Origin: Clostridia bacterium
Lineage (GTDB): Bacteria; Bacillota; Clostridia; Christensenellales; Borkfalkiaceae
DNA length: 64,000 nt
NCBI GenBank assembly: GCA_017626305.1
Contig: JAGAIW010000116.1
Span: 1 to 64,000, forward strand
Direction: 5' to 3'
The notes beneath the pieces are model-generated. The model was not told where the DNA came from, ran no database searches, and saw nothing but the letters and a program-made list of their open reading frames with translations. Below, one piece after another: positions 48,837 to 55,069 of the stretch. The stretch's first letter is position 1. Each line of letters opens with the position of its first letter. The position numbers were made by a program, and so were the translations under genes.

Positions 48837-49535
48837 ATGAAAACGGTAGTCATTACGGGCGGCGTTCGCGGAATCGGTCTTGCGATAGCCAAAGCCTTTT
48901 TACAAAAGGGCGCAAGGGTTTGCGTGACTTATTCCAAGGACGATAGCTCGGCGGAGCAGGCGGCGGCGCTTGGTTTGGAAACGTATAAATCGGACGTTGC
49001 CAAAGAAGAAGACGTCGTGGCTTTGTTTGCAAAAATCGGCAAAGTGGACGTGCTTGTCAACAACGCGGGCGTATGCTTTTTTAAACAAATACAAGACGTT
49101 ACGTACGACGAATGGCAACGGGTGTTTGCCGTCAATACGGGCGGCGCGTTTTTGTGCAGCCGCGAAGCGGCAAAGGGCATGATTTCGCGTGGAAAAGGTC
49201 ATATCGTCAACGTTGCGTCCGTTTGGGGCGAAGTGGGCGGTAGTTGCGAAAGCGTATATTCCGCGTCCAAAGCCGCGTTAATCGGCTTTACCAAAGCGCT
49301 CGCCAAAGAGCTTGGCTATGCAGGCGTTCGCGTCAACGCAGTATCGCCCGGGGTAATCGACACGACAATGAACGCCCGTTTTACCAAAGAAGAAAAAGAC
49401 GCGCTTTGTCAAGATATTCCCATGGGGCGCATGGGCGCAGCGGAAGAAGTGGCGTCGGCGGTGCTGTTTTTGGACGAAAACGAATACGTTACGGGCATTG
49501 ATTTACCCGTCAACGGTGGATTTTCTATCGTATAA
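48837..49535 (+). CDS. short-chain dehydrogenase/reductase (FabG-like)
   Basis: A 232-residue SDR oxidoreductase of the classical type. The cofactor motif is TGGVRGIGLAIAKAF near residue 6. NNAG lies at about residue 75, and the catalytic Ser/Tyr/Lys occur in NVASVWGE and YSASKAALIGFTKAL near 139. The sequence resembles 3-oxoacyl-ACP reductase FabG, but there are no other fatty-acid genes here. As last gene of the aro operon it may have a different substrate, for example a cyclic keto acid of quinate/shikimate metabolism, which is inference only. It is followed by a bidirectional terminator. Confidence 0.9.
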   Translation: MKTVVITGGVRGIGLAIAKAFLQKGARVCVTYSKDDSSAEQAAALGLETYKSDVAKEEDVVALFAKIGKVDVLVNNAGVCFFKQIQDVTYDEWQRVFAVNTGGAFLCSREAAKGMISRGKGHIVNVASVWGEVGGSCESVYSASKAALIGFTKALAKELGYAGVRVNAVSPGVIDTTMNARFTKEEKDALCQDIPMGRMGAAEEVASAVLFLDENEYVTGIDLPVNGGFSIV

Positions 49536-49562
49536 AAAAAGTAGGCAAACGCCTACTTTTTC
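49536..49562. terminator. bidirectional terminator at the end of the aro operon
   Basis: AAAAGTAGGC-AAAC-GCCTACTTTT, perfect stem, with A run before and T run after. It overlaps the end of the convergent small gene. Confidence 0.9.
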
Positions 49563-49858
49563 GTTAAATAGCTATCTAAAATTTGTTGAATAAACTCGTC
49601 GGCGATCCCGTTTGTCGGGCTTGCCGATTGTTTTTCTTCTGGTTCTTGCGGCGGTTCTTTTTGAGGGGGTTCTTTTTGCGGGGGTTCGCCCTTTTTGGCT
49701 TGGAAAGCGGTAAACGTTTGTGAAAATTTAGATAAATCGTTCAAAAAAGAAAGCATTTGCTCGGAATTTTTCAACTGTCCCATTAAAGGTTTGACGCTTT
49801 CGTGAAAATCGGGGTTTTGCGAAAGGTAGTACAAAAGTACCAACATTAAAATTTCCAT
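49553..49858 (-). CDS. small hypothetical protein with Pro/Glu-rich repeats
   Basis: A 101-residue protein from the ATG at 49858. The N-terminus is hydrophobic (MEILMLVLLYYLSQNPDF). A helical middle follows, then a repeat of KEPPQ/GEPPQ units (near residues 55-70) and a polar tail ending LDSYLTKK. No ribosome site precedes the ATG. A TATATT five bases upstream could give a leaderless mRNA, but its -35 is poor. I recognise no family; it may be anchored in the membrane by its first helix. It diverges from the 49933 gene with a 74-base spacer. Confidence 0.6.
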   Translation of the reverse strand: MEILMLVLLYYLSQNPDFHESVKPLMGQLKNSEQMLSFLNDLSKFSQTFTAFQAKKGEPPQKEPPQKEPPQEPEEKQSASPTNGIADEFIQQILDSYLTKK

Positions 49859-49932
49859 AGTACAATATATGCGTAAAGTCACGAAAAATGACCGACGGGC
49901 ATACGATATACAAAACACTTTTTGGGGGTAGT

Positions 49933-50208
49933 ATGAAAAGCTTTAAAGAGTATGCAAAACAGCCGAAAACGCAAGAAGAAACCACCATGGACGCGCAAAC
50001 GCTCACGCAAAAAATCGCGTCCGCGTACAACGGAAAAAGCAACGCGGATATGCTGAGAAATATTTTAACCGAAGCGGAAAAAAGCAAGCGCGCAGGAACG
50101 CTTTCTAACGAAGAGATTGAAAGCTTTTATCAGGCGTTTGCGCCCATGCTCGATAATGCGCAACGCAAAAAACTCCGCGCAATCGTCGATAAACTCAAAC
50201 AAATTTAA
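49933..50208 (+). CDS. small hypothetical helical protein
   Basis: A 91-residue soluble helical protein from the ATG at 49933 behind GGGGGT. It has MDAQTLTQKIASAYNGKSNA, then MLRNILTEAEKSKRAGTLSN and a C-terminal basic helix (RKKLRAIVDKLKQI). No known domain is seen. It ends four bases inside the 3' end of the convergent cysteine desulfurase gene. The opposite small gene at 49553 and this one may be a functional pair, as they share the spacer. Confidence 0.65.
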   Translation: MKSFKEYAKQPKTQEETTMDAQTLTQKIASAYNGKSNADMLRNILTEAEKSKRAGTLSNEEIESFYQAFAPMLDNAQRKKLRAIVDKLKQI

Positions 50209-51341
50209 TCGGTGTAAGAAAGCTCGTTTAAGGCAAGGAGCAGTTTGTCGATTTCCCAAGCGTTGTTAAAATGAGAAAAGGACACGCGCACAAGGCCGTC
50301 GTCCAACGTTTGCAATCCTTCGTGCATCAGCGGCGCACAATGCAAACCGCCGCGCACCGCTACGGCGTACGTTGAAGATAGCCGCTCGGCAATATATTCC
50401 GATTGTTTGCGCTTGTGTGCAAAGGCTACGATACCGCACGGGTTGGGTTTGGAATAGATTTTGTATTCGGAAAGGTTACGCAGTCCGTCAATGAGTTTGC
50501 GCGAAAAATCCGTCAACGTATATGCGATTTCCGTGCGGTGTAGCTGTAAAAACCGCACGCCTTCCAAAAGAGATACGATAGACGGAAAGGCGGCTGTGCC
50601 CGCTTCTAAGGCGTCGGGATAAAAATCAGGCATATCCAAGGAAATGCTCATAGATCCCGTTCCGCCGTAGAGTATAGGACGCGGTTGAACGCGCTCTGAA
50701 AATAGCAAAGCGCCGCTGCCTTGTATGCCGTATAAGCCCTTGTGCCCTGCCAAGGTCAGCATATCGATACCTATTTTCCGCATGGAAATAGGCAAGTGAC
50801 CACCGCCCTGCGCACCGTCGCATAAGAATAAAACGTCGGGCGGTAATACCTTTTTAATACGGGATAAAGGGGGCAGCATACCGTTGACGTTGGACGCCGT
50901 CGTGATTGCCACCAAACGGGTGTTGGGCTTTAATAAAGCGCGTACGTCTTCGGGGCGGATATTCGCGTTTGCGCCTTCTCCGTGTAACGGGCAAACGTCG
51001 TAAGTAATGACGCCCGTCTTTTTTAAATATTCCAAAGGACGGAGCACGGAATTGTGCTCGCTACAACCCACGACGACGTGGTCGCCGCGTTGTAAAACGC
51101 CGAAAAGAGCGATATTTAACCCTTCGGTGCAATTTTTGGTAAATATAACACGGTCAAAACCGTAGCCGTCGAAAAAGGCGGATAATTCGTTTCGGCAATC
51201 TTCCACGGTTTTGGCGCAGGCAAGGGCAAGCTTATGTCCGCCGCGACCGGGGTTGGCGCATACTTTAATTGCCGATTGCACGGCGGAAAGTACGGCGTCG
51301 GGTTTTCTGCCGCCCGTAGCGGCGTTATCGAAATAAATCAT
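50205..51341 (-). CDS. class V aminotransferase, cysteine desulfurase / selenocysteine lyase-like
   Basis: PLP-dependent enzyme removing sulfur (or selenium) from (seleno)cysteine, 378 residues. Signatures: IYFDNAATGGRKPDAV at the N-terminus, IFTKNCTEGLNIALFG near residue 66, LCDGAQGGGHLPI near 172, the PLP lysine in LTLAGHKGLYGIQGSGAL near 200, and the persulfide Cys in VRGGLHCAPLMHEG near 335. The HCAP loop fits the SufS/CsdA group. The scaffold and carrier genes sufBCD/sufU are absent here. A DUF3343 gene (possible S/Se carrier) diverges from it, which suggests that the pair acts together. AAGGAG precedes the start. Confidence 0.92.
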   Translation of the reverse strand: MIYFDNAATGGRKPDAVLSAVQSAIKVCANPGRGGHKLALACAKTVEDCRNELSAFFDGYGFDRVIFTKNCTEGLNIALFGVLQRGDHVVVGCSEHNSVLRPLEYLKKTGVITYDVCPLHGEGANANIRPEDVRALLKPNTRLVAITTASNVNGMLPPLSRIKKVLPPDVLFLCDGAQGGGHLPISMRKIGIDMLTLAGHKGLYGIQGSGALLFSERVQPRPILYGGTGSMSISLDMPDFYPDALEAGTAAFPSIVSLLEGVRFLQLHRTEIAYTLTDFSRKLIDGLRNLSEYKIYSKPNPCGIVAFAHKRKQSEYIAERLSSTYAVAVRGGLHCAPLMHEGLQTLDDGLVRVSFSHFNNAWEIDKLLLALNELSYTD

Positions 51342-51409
51342 TTCATAGCACTCCTTGTTTTACGAAATTCATATAATATAGTATTCCAAAAGATAGGAGC
51401 GTATGACTT

Positions 51410-51667
51410 ATGATGATATTAGCGGTATTCCGTTCCCGTGCGCACAGTATCGACTACGTGGGGCGGCTGAACGCATACGGCGTGCAGGCAACCACCGTGC
51501 CCACGCCAAAAGAAGCGAAAATCGGTTGCGGGCTTTGCGTGCGTTTTGACGGAAGATATCTCGTCCGCGCGCGGGCGATTATGAAAATAGGGCGGTACTC
51601 GTCCTTTAAAGGTTTTTATAAAACGGAGTTTCAAAACGGTAGAATGGTTGTTTTACCGTTGCAATAA
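51410..51667 (+). CDS. DUF3343 putative Se/S carrier-like protein
   Basis: An 85-residue protein of the DUF3343 type, with a ferredoxin-like beta-alpha pattern. It has an N-terminal strand (MMILAVFRSRAHSIDYVGRL) and a central cysteine pair IGCGLCVRFDG near residue 44. The C-terminus is basic. DUF3343 proteins are described as putative selenium/sulfur carriers near selenium-metabolism genes. It sits back to back with a cysteine desulfurase (69-base spacer), which supports a persulfide or selenide acceptor role. Ribosome site AGGAG. Confidence 0.8.
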   Translation: MMILAVFRSRAHSIDYVGRLNAYGVQATTVPTPKEAKIGCGLCVRFDGRYLVRARAIMKIGRYSSFKGFYKTEFQNGRMVVLPLQ

Positions 51668-51673
51668 AAACAC

Positions 51674-51702
51674 TTGCCAAACGTGCCGTAAGGTGGTATA
51701 AT
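51674..51702 (+). promoter_or_regulatory. promoter giving a leaderless nth mRNA
   Basis: -35 TTGCCA (51674-51679), 17-base spacer, -10 TATAAT (51697-51702). Six bases later comes the ATG at 51709, and no ribosome site is present. Confidence 0.8.
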
Positions 51703-51708
51703 ATAAGT

Positions 51709-52341
51709 ATGCATACGAATGATAAACAACGCGCCTTACAGCTTTTGTCGGCGCTGTATCCCGAAGCCAAACCCGCGCTTATTTACCGCAATCCGTACGA
51801 ATTGTTGGTGGCGGTCGTGCTTTCCGCACAATGCACGGACGAACGAGTGAATAAGGTGACGCGCGTACTTTTTGAGAAGTACGATACGCCCGAAAAAATG
51901 GTTACGCTTACGCAAGAAGAGCTGGAAAAATATATTTTTTCCTGTGGCTTTTACCGTATGAAGGCGGAGCATATTCTTTCGGCGTCAAAGGATATTTTAG
52001 AAAAGTTTAACGGCGAAGTCCCCGATACGGTAGAAAAATTGATGTCGCTTGCAGGCGTAGGTAAAAAAACGGCGAACGTCGTGTATTCGGTGGCGTTCGG
52101 CGGCGACGCTATCGCCGTGGATACGCACGTGTTCCGTGTGAGCAACCGCACGGGGCTTGCCAAGGGCAAAACGCCCTTGGAAGTAGAAAACCGCTTGCAA
52201 AAGTCCGTTCCGAAAAAGGACTGGTCGAAGGCACACCATTGGCTGATTTGGCACGGGCGTAAGGTATGTCATTCCCGAAAACCCGATTGCGAAAATTGTG
52301 CGTTGTCGCCCTTGTGCGATTACGTGAAAAAAAGAAAATAA
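51709..52341 (+). CDS. nth: endonuclease III
   Basis: Base-excision-repair DNA glycosylase/AP lyase for oxidised pyrimidines, 210 residues. The helix-hairpin-helix is LMSLAGVGKKTANVVYSVAF near residue 115, with the catalytic Lys in GKK. The catalytic Asp lies in AVDTHVFRVSNRTG near 140. The [4Fe-4S] cluster cysteines are CHSRKPDCENCALSPLC (pattern C-x6-C-x2-C-x5-C) near 190. The N-terminal LVAVVLSAQCTDERVN is typical. The message appears leaderless, with the -10 six bases before ATG. Confidence 0.97.
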   Translation: MHTNDKQRALQLLSALYPEAKPALIYRNPYELLVAVVLSAQCTDERVNKVTRVLFEKYDTPEKMVTLTQEELEKYIFSCGFYRMKAEHILSASKDILEKFNGEVPDTVEKLMSLAGVGKKTANVVYSVAFGGDAIAVDTHVFRVSNRTGLAKGKTPLEVENRLQKSVPKKDWSKAHHWLIWHGRKVCHSRKPDCENCALSPLCDYVKKRK

Positions 52342-52400
52342 AAAGGTATAACTCCTTCCCGCTTTTGCCATACTGCTAAAAACGGAAAGGAGATTTTTTT

Positions 52401-52619
52401 ATGCAAGACGCACGGGAAAAGGAAACGGCTACGCTGCAAAAACTAAGGAAGATGGAAGAGCTCGCACAAAAGAAGATAACTATTTTTTCACGCATACTCA
52501 TGGACGTTGCGCTCGCGCAGGATTTGGAAACGTTAGCCGCTCGGCACGACGAAAGAAAAAATACGCTTAGCGCGCTGCTTGGAGAAACGTCCGAAGATAA
52601 GCAGGGGGAAGAAGAATGA
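52401..52619 (+). CDS. small hypothetical helical protein (first of a pair)
   Basis: A 72-residue charged helical protein with a good ribosome site (AAAGGAG) and no recognised domain. It has a heptad-like helix (KLRKMEELAQKKITIFSRIL) and an acidic tail (ETSEDKQGEEE). Its stop overlaps the start of the following small gene by four bases (ATGA), so the two are co-translated. Position and style recall clostridial small spore- or coat-associated proteins, but nothing in the sequence proves that. Confidence 0.65.
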   Translation: MQDAREKETATLQKLRKMEELAQKKITIFSRILMDVALAQDLETLAARHDERKNTLSALLGETSEDKQGEEE

Positions 52620-52831
52620 AACTAGAAAAAAGAGAGATATCCTTAAACGAAACGGATAGTTTATTCGACGCGTTATGCACCGAAAATATGTTGCTTATAT
52701 CGTATGCGCAAGGGTTGCAATATTGTACGCGGAAACAATCGCGCGACGAAATTTTGCGGCTGATGCACGAAACGGGAAAAGACGTGACGTATATCAAGGA
52801 TTTGTTGTCGGATTTGCAAGACGGAGAGTGA
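52616..52831 (+). CDS. small hypothetical helical protein (second of a pair)
   Basis: A 71-residue protein overlapping the previous gene by ATGA. It appears all-helical, with SLFDALCTENMLLISYAQGL and HETGKDVTYIKDLLSDLQDG, similar in look to one half of a ferritin-like or CotF-like bundle. No metal motif can be made out. The terminator hairpin begins inside its last codons. Confidence 0.65.
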   Translation: MKLEKREISLNETDSLFDALCTENMLLISYAQGLQYCTRKQSRDEILRLMHETGKDVTYIKDLLSDLQDGE

Positions 52832-52848
52832 GCTCTCCGTTTTTTTTT
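52821..52848 (+). terminator. terminator of the small gene pair
   Basis: ACGGAGAG-TGAG-CTCTCCGT followed by eight T; the stop codon TGA is in the loop. Confidence 0.92.
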
Positions 52849-52859
52849 CGCTAAAAATC

Positions 52860-52888
52860 TTGACAAATGCCGCGGAAAGCTTTATAAT
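52860..52888 (+). promoter_or_regulatory. sigma-A promoter of mscL
   Basis: -35 TTGACA (52860-52865), 17-base spacer, -10 TATAAT (52883-52888). ATG is 18 bases after the -10, so the leader is only about ten bases and lacks a ribosome site. Confidence 0.85.
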
Positions 52889-52905
52889 AAATATATACGC
52901 TTTCT

Positions 52906-53559
52906 ATGGAAAAGAAAATAGGCAAAATCAAGCAATTTTTTGCGGAATTTAAAAAGTTTATCACACGCGGAAACGTACTCGACATGGCTGTCGGTGTTAT
53001 CGTCGGCGGCGCGTTTACGTCTATCGTCAACGGACTTTCTAACTTCATTTTAAAACCCATTATCAACTGGCTGATTGCGTTAATCCTTGGCAAAGAAGGT
53101 TTAAGCGGCGCAATCACCATGCTTTCGCCTGCATACACCGAAGTGACGGACGCGGCGGGCGTCGTTACCAAGCAGCTCGATTTGGCACATTCCATTTATA
53201 TCGACTGGGGCGCGTTTATCAGCGCAATCATCAATTTCTTAATTATTGCGTTCGTGCTGTTCTCTATCGTGAAAATTTTGAACGGTATTAACGAAGCGAG
53301 AGAAAAAGCCGAAGCGGCGGCAGATACCTATTCCAATGAAAAGAAAGAAATTCGCAAAATCCGTAAGGAATTGAAGGTGAACAAGGAAGAAGCGAAAGCC
53401 ATTTTAGCGCAACGCAAAGCGGAAGCGGCAGCAAAGGCGGCAGAAGAAAAACGCCTTGCGGACGAAAAAGCAGCGGCGGAAGCGAAACTTGCCGAAGAAA
53501 AAGCTATGGCGAATACGCTTTTGCTCACCGAAATCCGTGATTTGTTGAAAAACAAATAA
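52906..53559 (+). CDS. mscL: large-conductance mechanosensitive channel, extended C-terminus
   Basis: MscL channel opening under osmotic downshock. It has 217 residues, longer than the usual 120-150. The N-terminal helix FAEFKKFITRGNVLDMAVGV leads into helix 1 (GVIVGGAFTSIVNG). A periplasmic loop and helix 2 (FISAIINFLIIAFVLFSIVK, about 105-124) follow. Instead of ending soon, it has a long Ala/Glu/Lys coiled coil (about residues 130-200) before the typical C-terminal TLLLTEIRDLLKNK. The mRNA leader is very short and has no ribosome site. Confidence 0.95.
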   Translation: MEKKIGKIKQFFAEFKKFITRGNVLDMAVGVIVGGAFTSIVNGLSNFILKPIINWLIALILGKEGLSGAITMLSPAYTEVTDAAGVVTKQLDLAHSIYIDWGAFISAIINFLIIAFVLFSIVKILNGINEAREKAEAAADTYSNEKKEIRKIRKELKVNKEEAKAILAQRKAEAAAKAAEEKRLADEKAAAEAKLAEEKAMANTLLLTEIRDLLKNK

Positions 53560-53565
53560 AATCGT

Positions 53566-53594
53566 TTGACAATCCCTGAAAAAAAGTCTATAAT
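53566..53594 (+). promoter_or_regulatory. sigma-A promoter of the pheS T-box leader
   Basis: -35 TTGACA (53566-53571), 17-base spacer, -10 TATAAT (53589-53594). Confidence 0.88.
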
Positions 53595-53601
53595 ATAGAA
53601 A

Positions 53602-53857
53602 GTAAATATTATAAAAGCGAAGATCAAGTCGGCGTTTTTCCACTCGTCTTTTTGCAGAGAGCGTTACCCGTAGGCTGTAAGGTACGCAAAGACGGAAAAA
53701 TAGCCTTTCCCTTGGGAGCTACTCTTTTGAAAATAACAGTAGGAAGGGTCGTAATTGCGGCGTAACGGCAAACAATAAGGTACGGTTTTTCCGTACGAAA
53801 GCAGGTGGTACAGCGACGACGGTTCGCCCTGCGCGTGAAAACGCGCAGGGCGTTTTT
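53602..53857 (+). ncRNA. T-box riboswitch upstream of pheS
   Basis: Leader RNA that senses uncharged tRNA, presumably tRNA-Phe. A stem I-like helix pairs TTTTTCC with GGAAAAA (53636-53700). A stem III hairpin TACGG/CCGTA precedes the antiterminator. The antiterminator (53801-53832) is exact: GCAGG, seven-base bulge TGGTACA, GCGA, loop, TCGC, CCTGC. TGGT in the bulge pairs with the ACCA end of the tRNA, consistent with the A discriminator of tRNA-Phe. The competing terminator is at 53825-53857. The specifier codon was not located with certainty. This occupies the whole 341-base gap between mscL and pheS. Confidence 0.9.
53825..53857 (+). terminator. T-box terminator hairpin
   Basis: CGCCCTGCGCGT-GAAA-ACGCGCAGGGCG, 12-bp perfect stem, then TTTTT. 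Its left arm overlaps the antiterminator strand CCTGC. Confidence 0.93.
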
Positions 53858-53900
53858 ACGTAACCGATAGGATTATGGAAAATAAAAAAGGAGTGTTACT

Positions 53901-54914
53901 ATGCAACAAAAATTAGAAGCGTTGCGCGCGGAAATTGAATCGGCAATGCAGAAAACGGAAACGGGTAGGGCTTTGTATGAAGTCAAGGTCAAATTCCAAA
54001 CGGGCTTGAAAGGCGTCATGAGCGGCATGAAAGATTTGCCTAAGGAAGACCGTCCCGCATTTGGTAAAATCGTCAACGAATTCAAGCAAAACATGGAAGA
54101 AAAGTTTGCGGCAAGAGAAACGGTTGTCAAGAAAATGGAAATGGATAAAAAATACGCGGCGGAGCGTATCGATATCACCATGCCCGGTAAAGCGTATAAA
54201 GCAGGAGCTTTGCACCCGATTACGCTTGTAAAAAATCAGCTTATCGACATATTCGCAGGCATGGGCTTTAAGGTATTTGAAGGGCCGGAAATCGAAACGG
54301 ATTATTACAACTTCACCGCGCTCAATACACCCAAAGACCACCCCGCACGCGATATGCAGGATACCTTCTATCTTGCGGACAATTTGCTCCTTCGCACCCA
54401 GACGTCGGCAGGGCAAATTCGCGTGATGGAAAAGGAAACACCGCCCATTAAAATTCTTTCTCCCGGTAGAGTATTCCGTTCCGACGACGACGCTACGCAC
54501 TCGCCCATGTTCCATCAAATGGAAGGACTTGTCGTAGATAAGGGCATCACCCTTTGCGATTTGCAAGGTATGCTTGCGGAATTTGCGCGTAAAATGTTCA
54601 CTTCGTCGACAAAAGTGCGTTTGCGTCCGTCATATTTCCCGTTTACCGAACCCAGCGTAGAAGTGGATTTAAGCTGCTCGGAATGTGGCGGCAAGGGCTG
54701 TCGTCTTTGTAAGGGCACGGGTTGGATTGAAGTGCTCGGCGCAGGCATGGTGAATAGACACGTCCTTGAAAACTGCGGCGTAGACCCCGACGAGTATACG
54801 GGTTTTGCGTTCGGTATGGGTATTGAACGTATCGCTATGCTCAAATACGGTATCAACAACATTAAGACTTTGTTTGAAAATGATACGCGCTTTTTAACGC
54901 AGTTTGAAGAGTAA
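53901..54914 (+). CDS. pheS: phenylalanyl-tRNA synthetase alpha subunit
   Basis: Catalytic subunit of the (alpha-beta)2 enzyme charging tRNA-Phe, 337 residues. The N-terminal coiled-coil arm ([20 protein letters not shown]) is followed by the class II core. That core holds [20 protein letters not shown] near residue 120, [20 protein letters not shown] near 192 (motif 2) and [16 protein letters not shown] near 302 (motif 3). A cysteine-rich insert, [19 protein letters not shown] near 254, looks zinc-binding and is also known in some clostridial PheS. Under T-box control. GGAG precedes the start. Confidence 0.97.
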   Translation: MQQKLEALRAEIESAMQKTETGRALYEVKVKFQTGLKGVMSGMKDLPKEDRPAFGKIVNEFKQNMEEKFAARETVVKKMEMDKKYAAERIDITMPGKAYKAGALHPITLVKNQLIDIFAGMGFKVFEGPEIETDYYNFTALNTPKDHPARDMQDTFYLADNLLLRTQTSAGQIRVMEKETPPIKILSPGRVFRSDDDATHSPMFHQMEGLVVDKGITLCDLQGMLAEFARKMFTSSTKVRLRPSYFPFTEPSVEVDLSCSECGGKGCRLCKGTGWIEVLGAGMVNRHVLENCGVDPDEYTGFAFGMGIERIAMLKYGINNIKTLFENDTRFLTQFEE

Positions 54915-54929
54915 AACGAAGAATCTGCT

Positions 54930-55045
54930 GCGCAATGCGGCGTTGCGCTACGTTTTTCTCGCTCGTTTACGCTAAGTAAACGTCCCGTCGAAAAGTCTCG
55001 CGCGTCTTGCCTTGCTTGCAGCTTGCTCCGTTTTACAATGCGGAG
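54930..55045. repeat. hairpin-rich spacer between pheS and pheT
   Basis: Within 116 bases lie GCGCAA/TTGCGC (54930-54948), CGTTTAC-GCTAA-GTAAACG (54964-54982) and CTCCG/CGGAG (55026-55045). The word GCTACGT followed by a TTTAC/GTAAA stem is shared with the element at 31021-31130. pheS and pheT are usually adjacent, so a 155-base structured spacer is unusual and may be a dispersed palindromic repeat. Confidence 0.5.
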
Positions 55046-55069
55046 ATAGAATAAAAGGAGAAAATAAAA

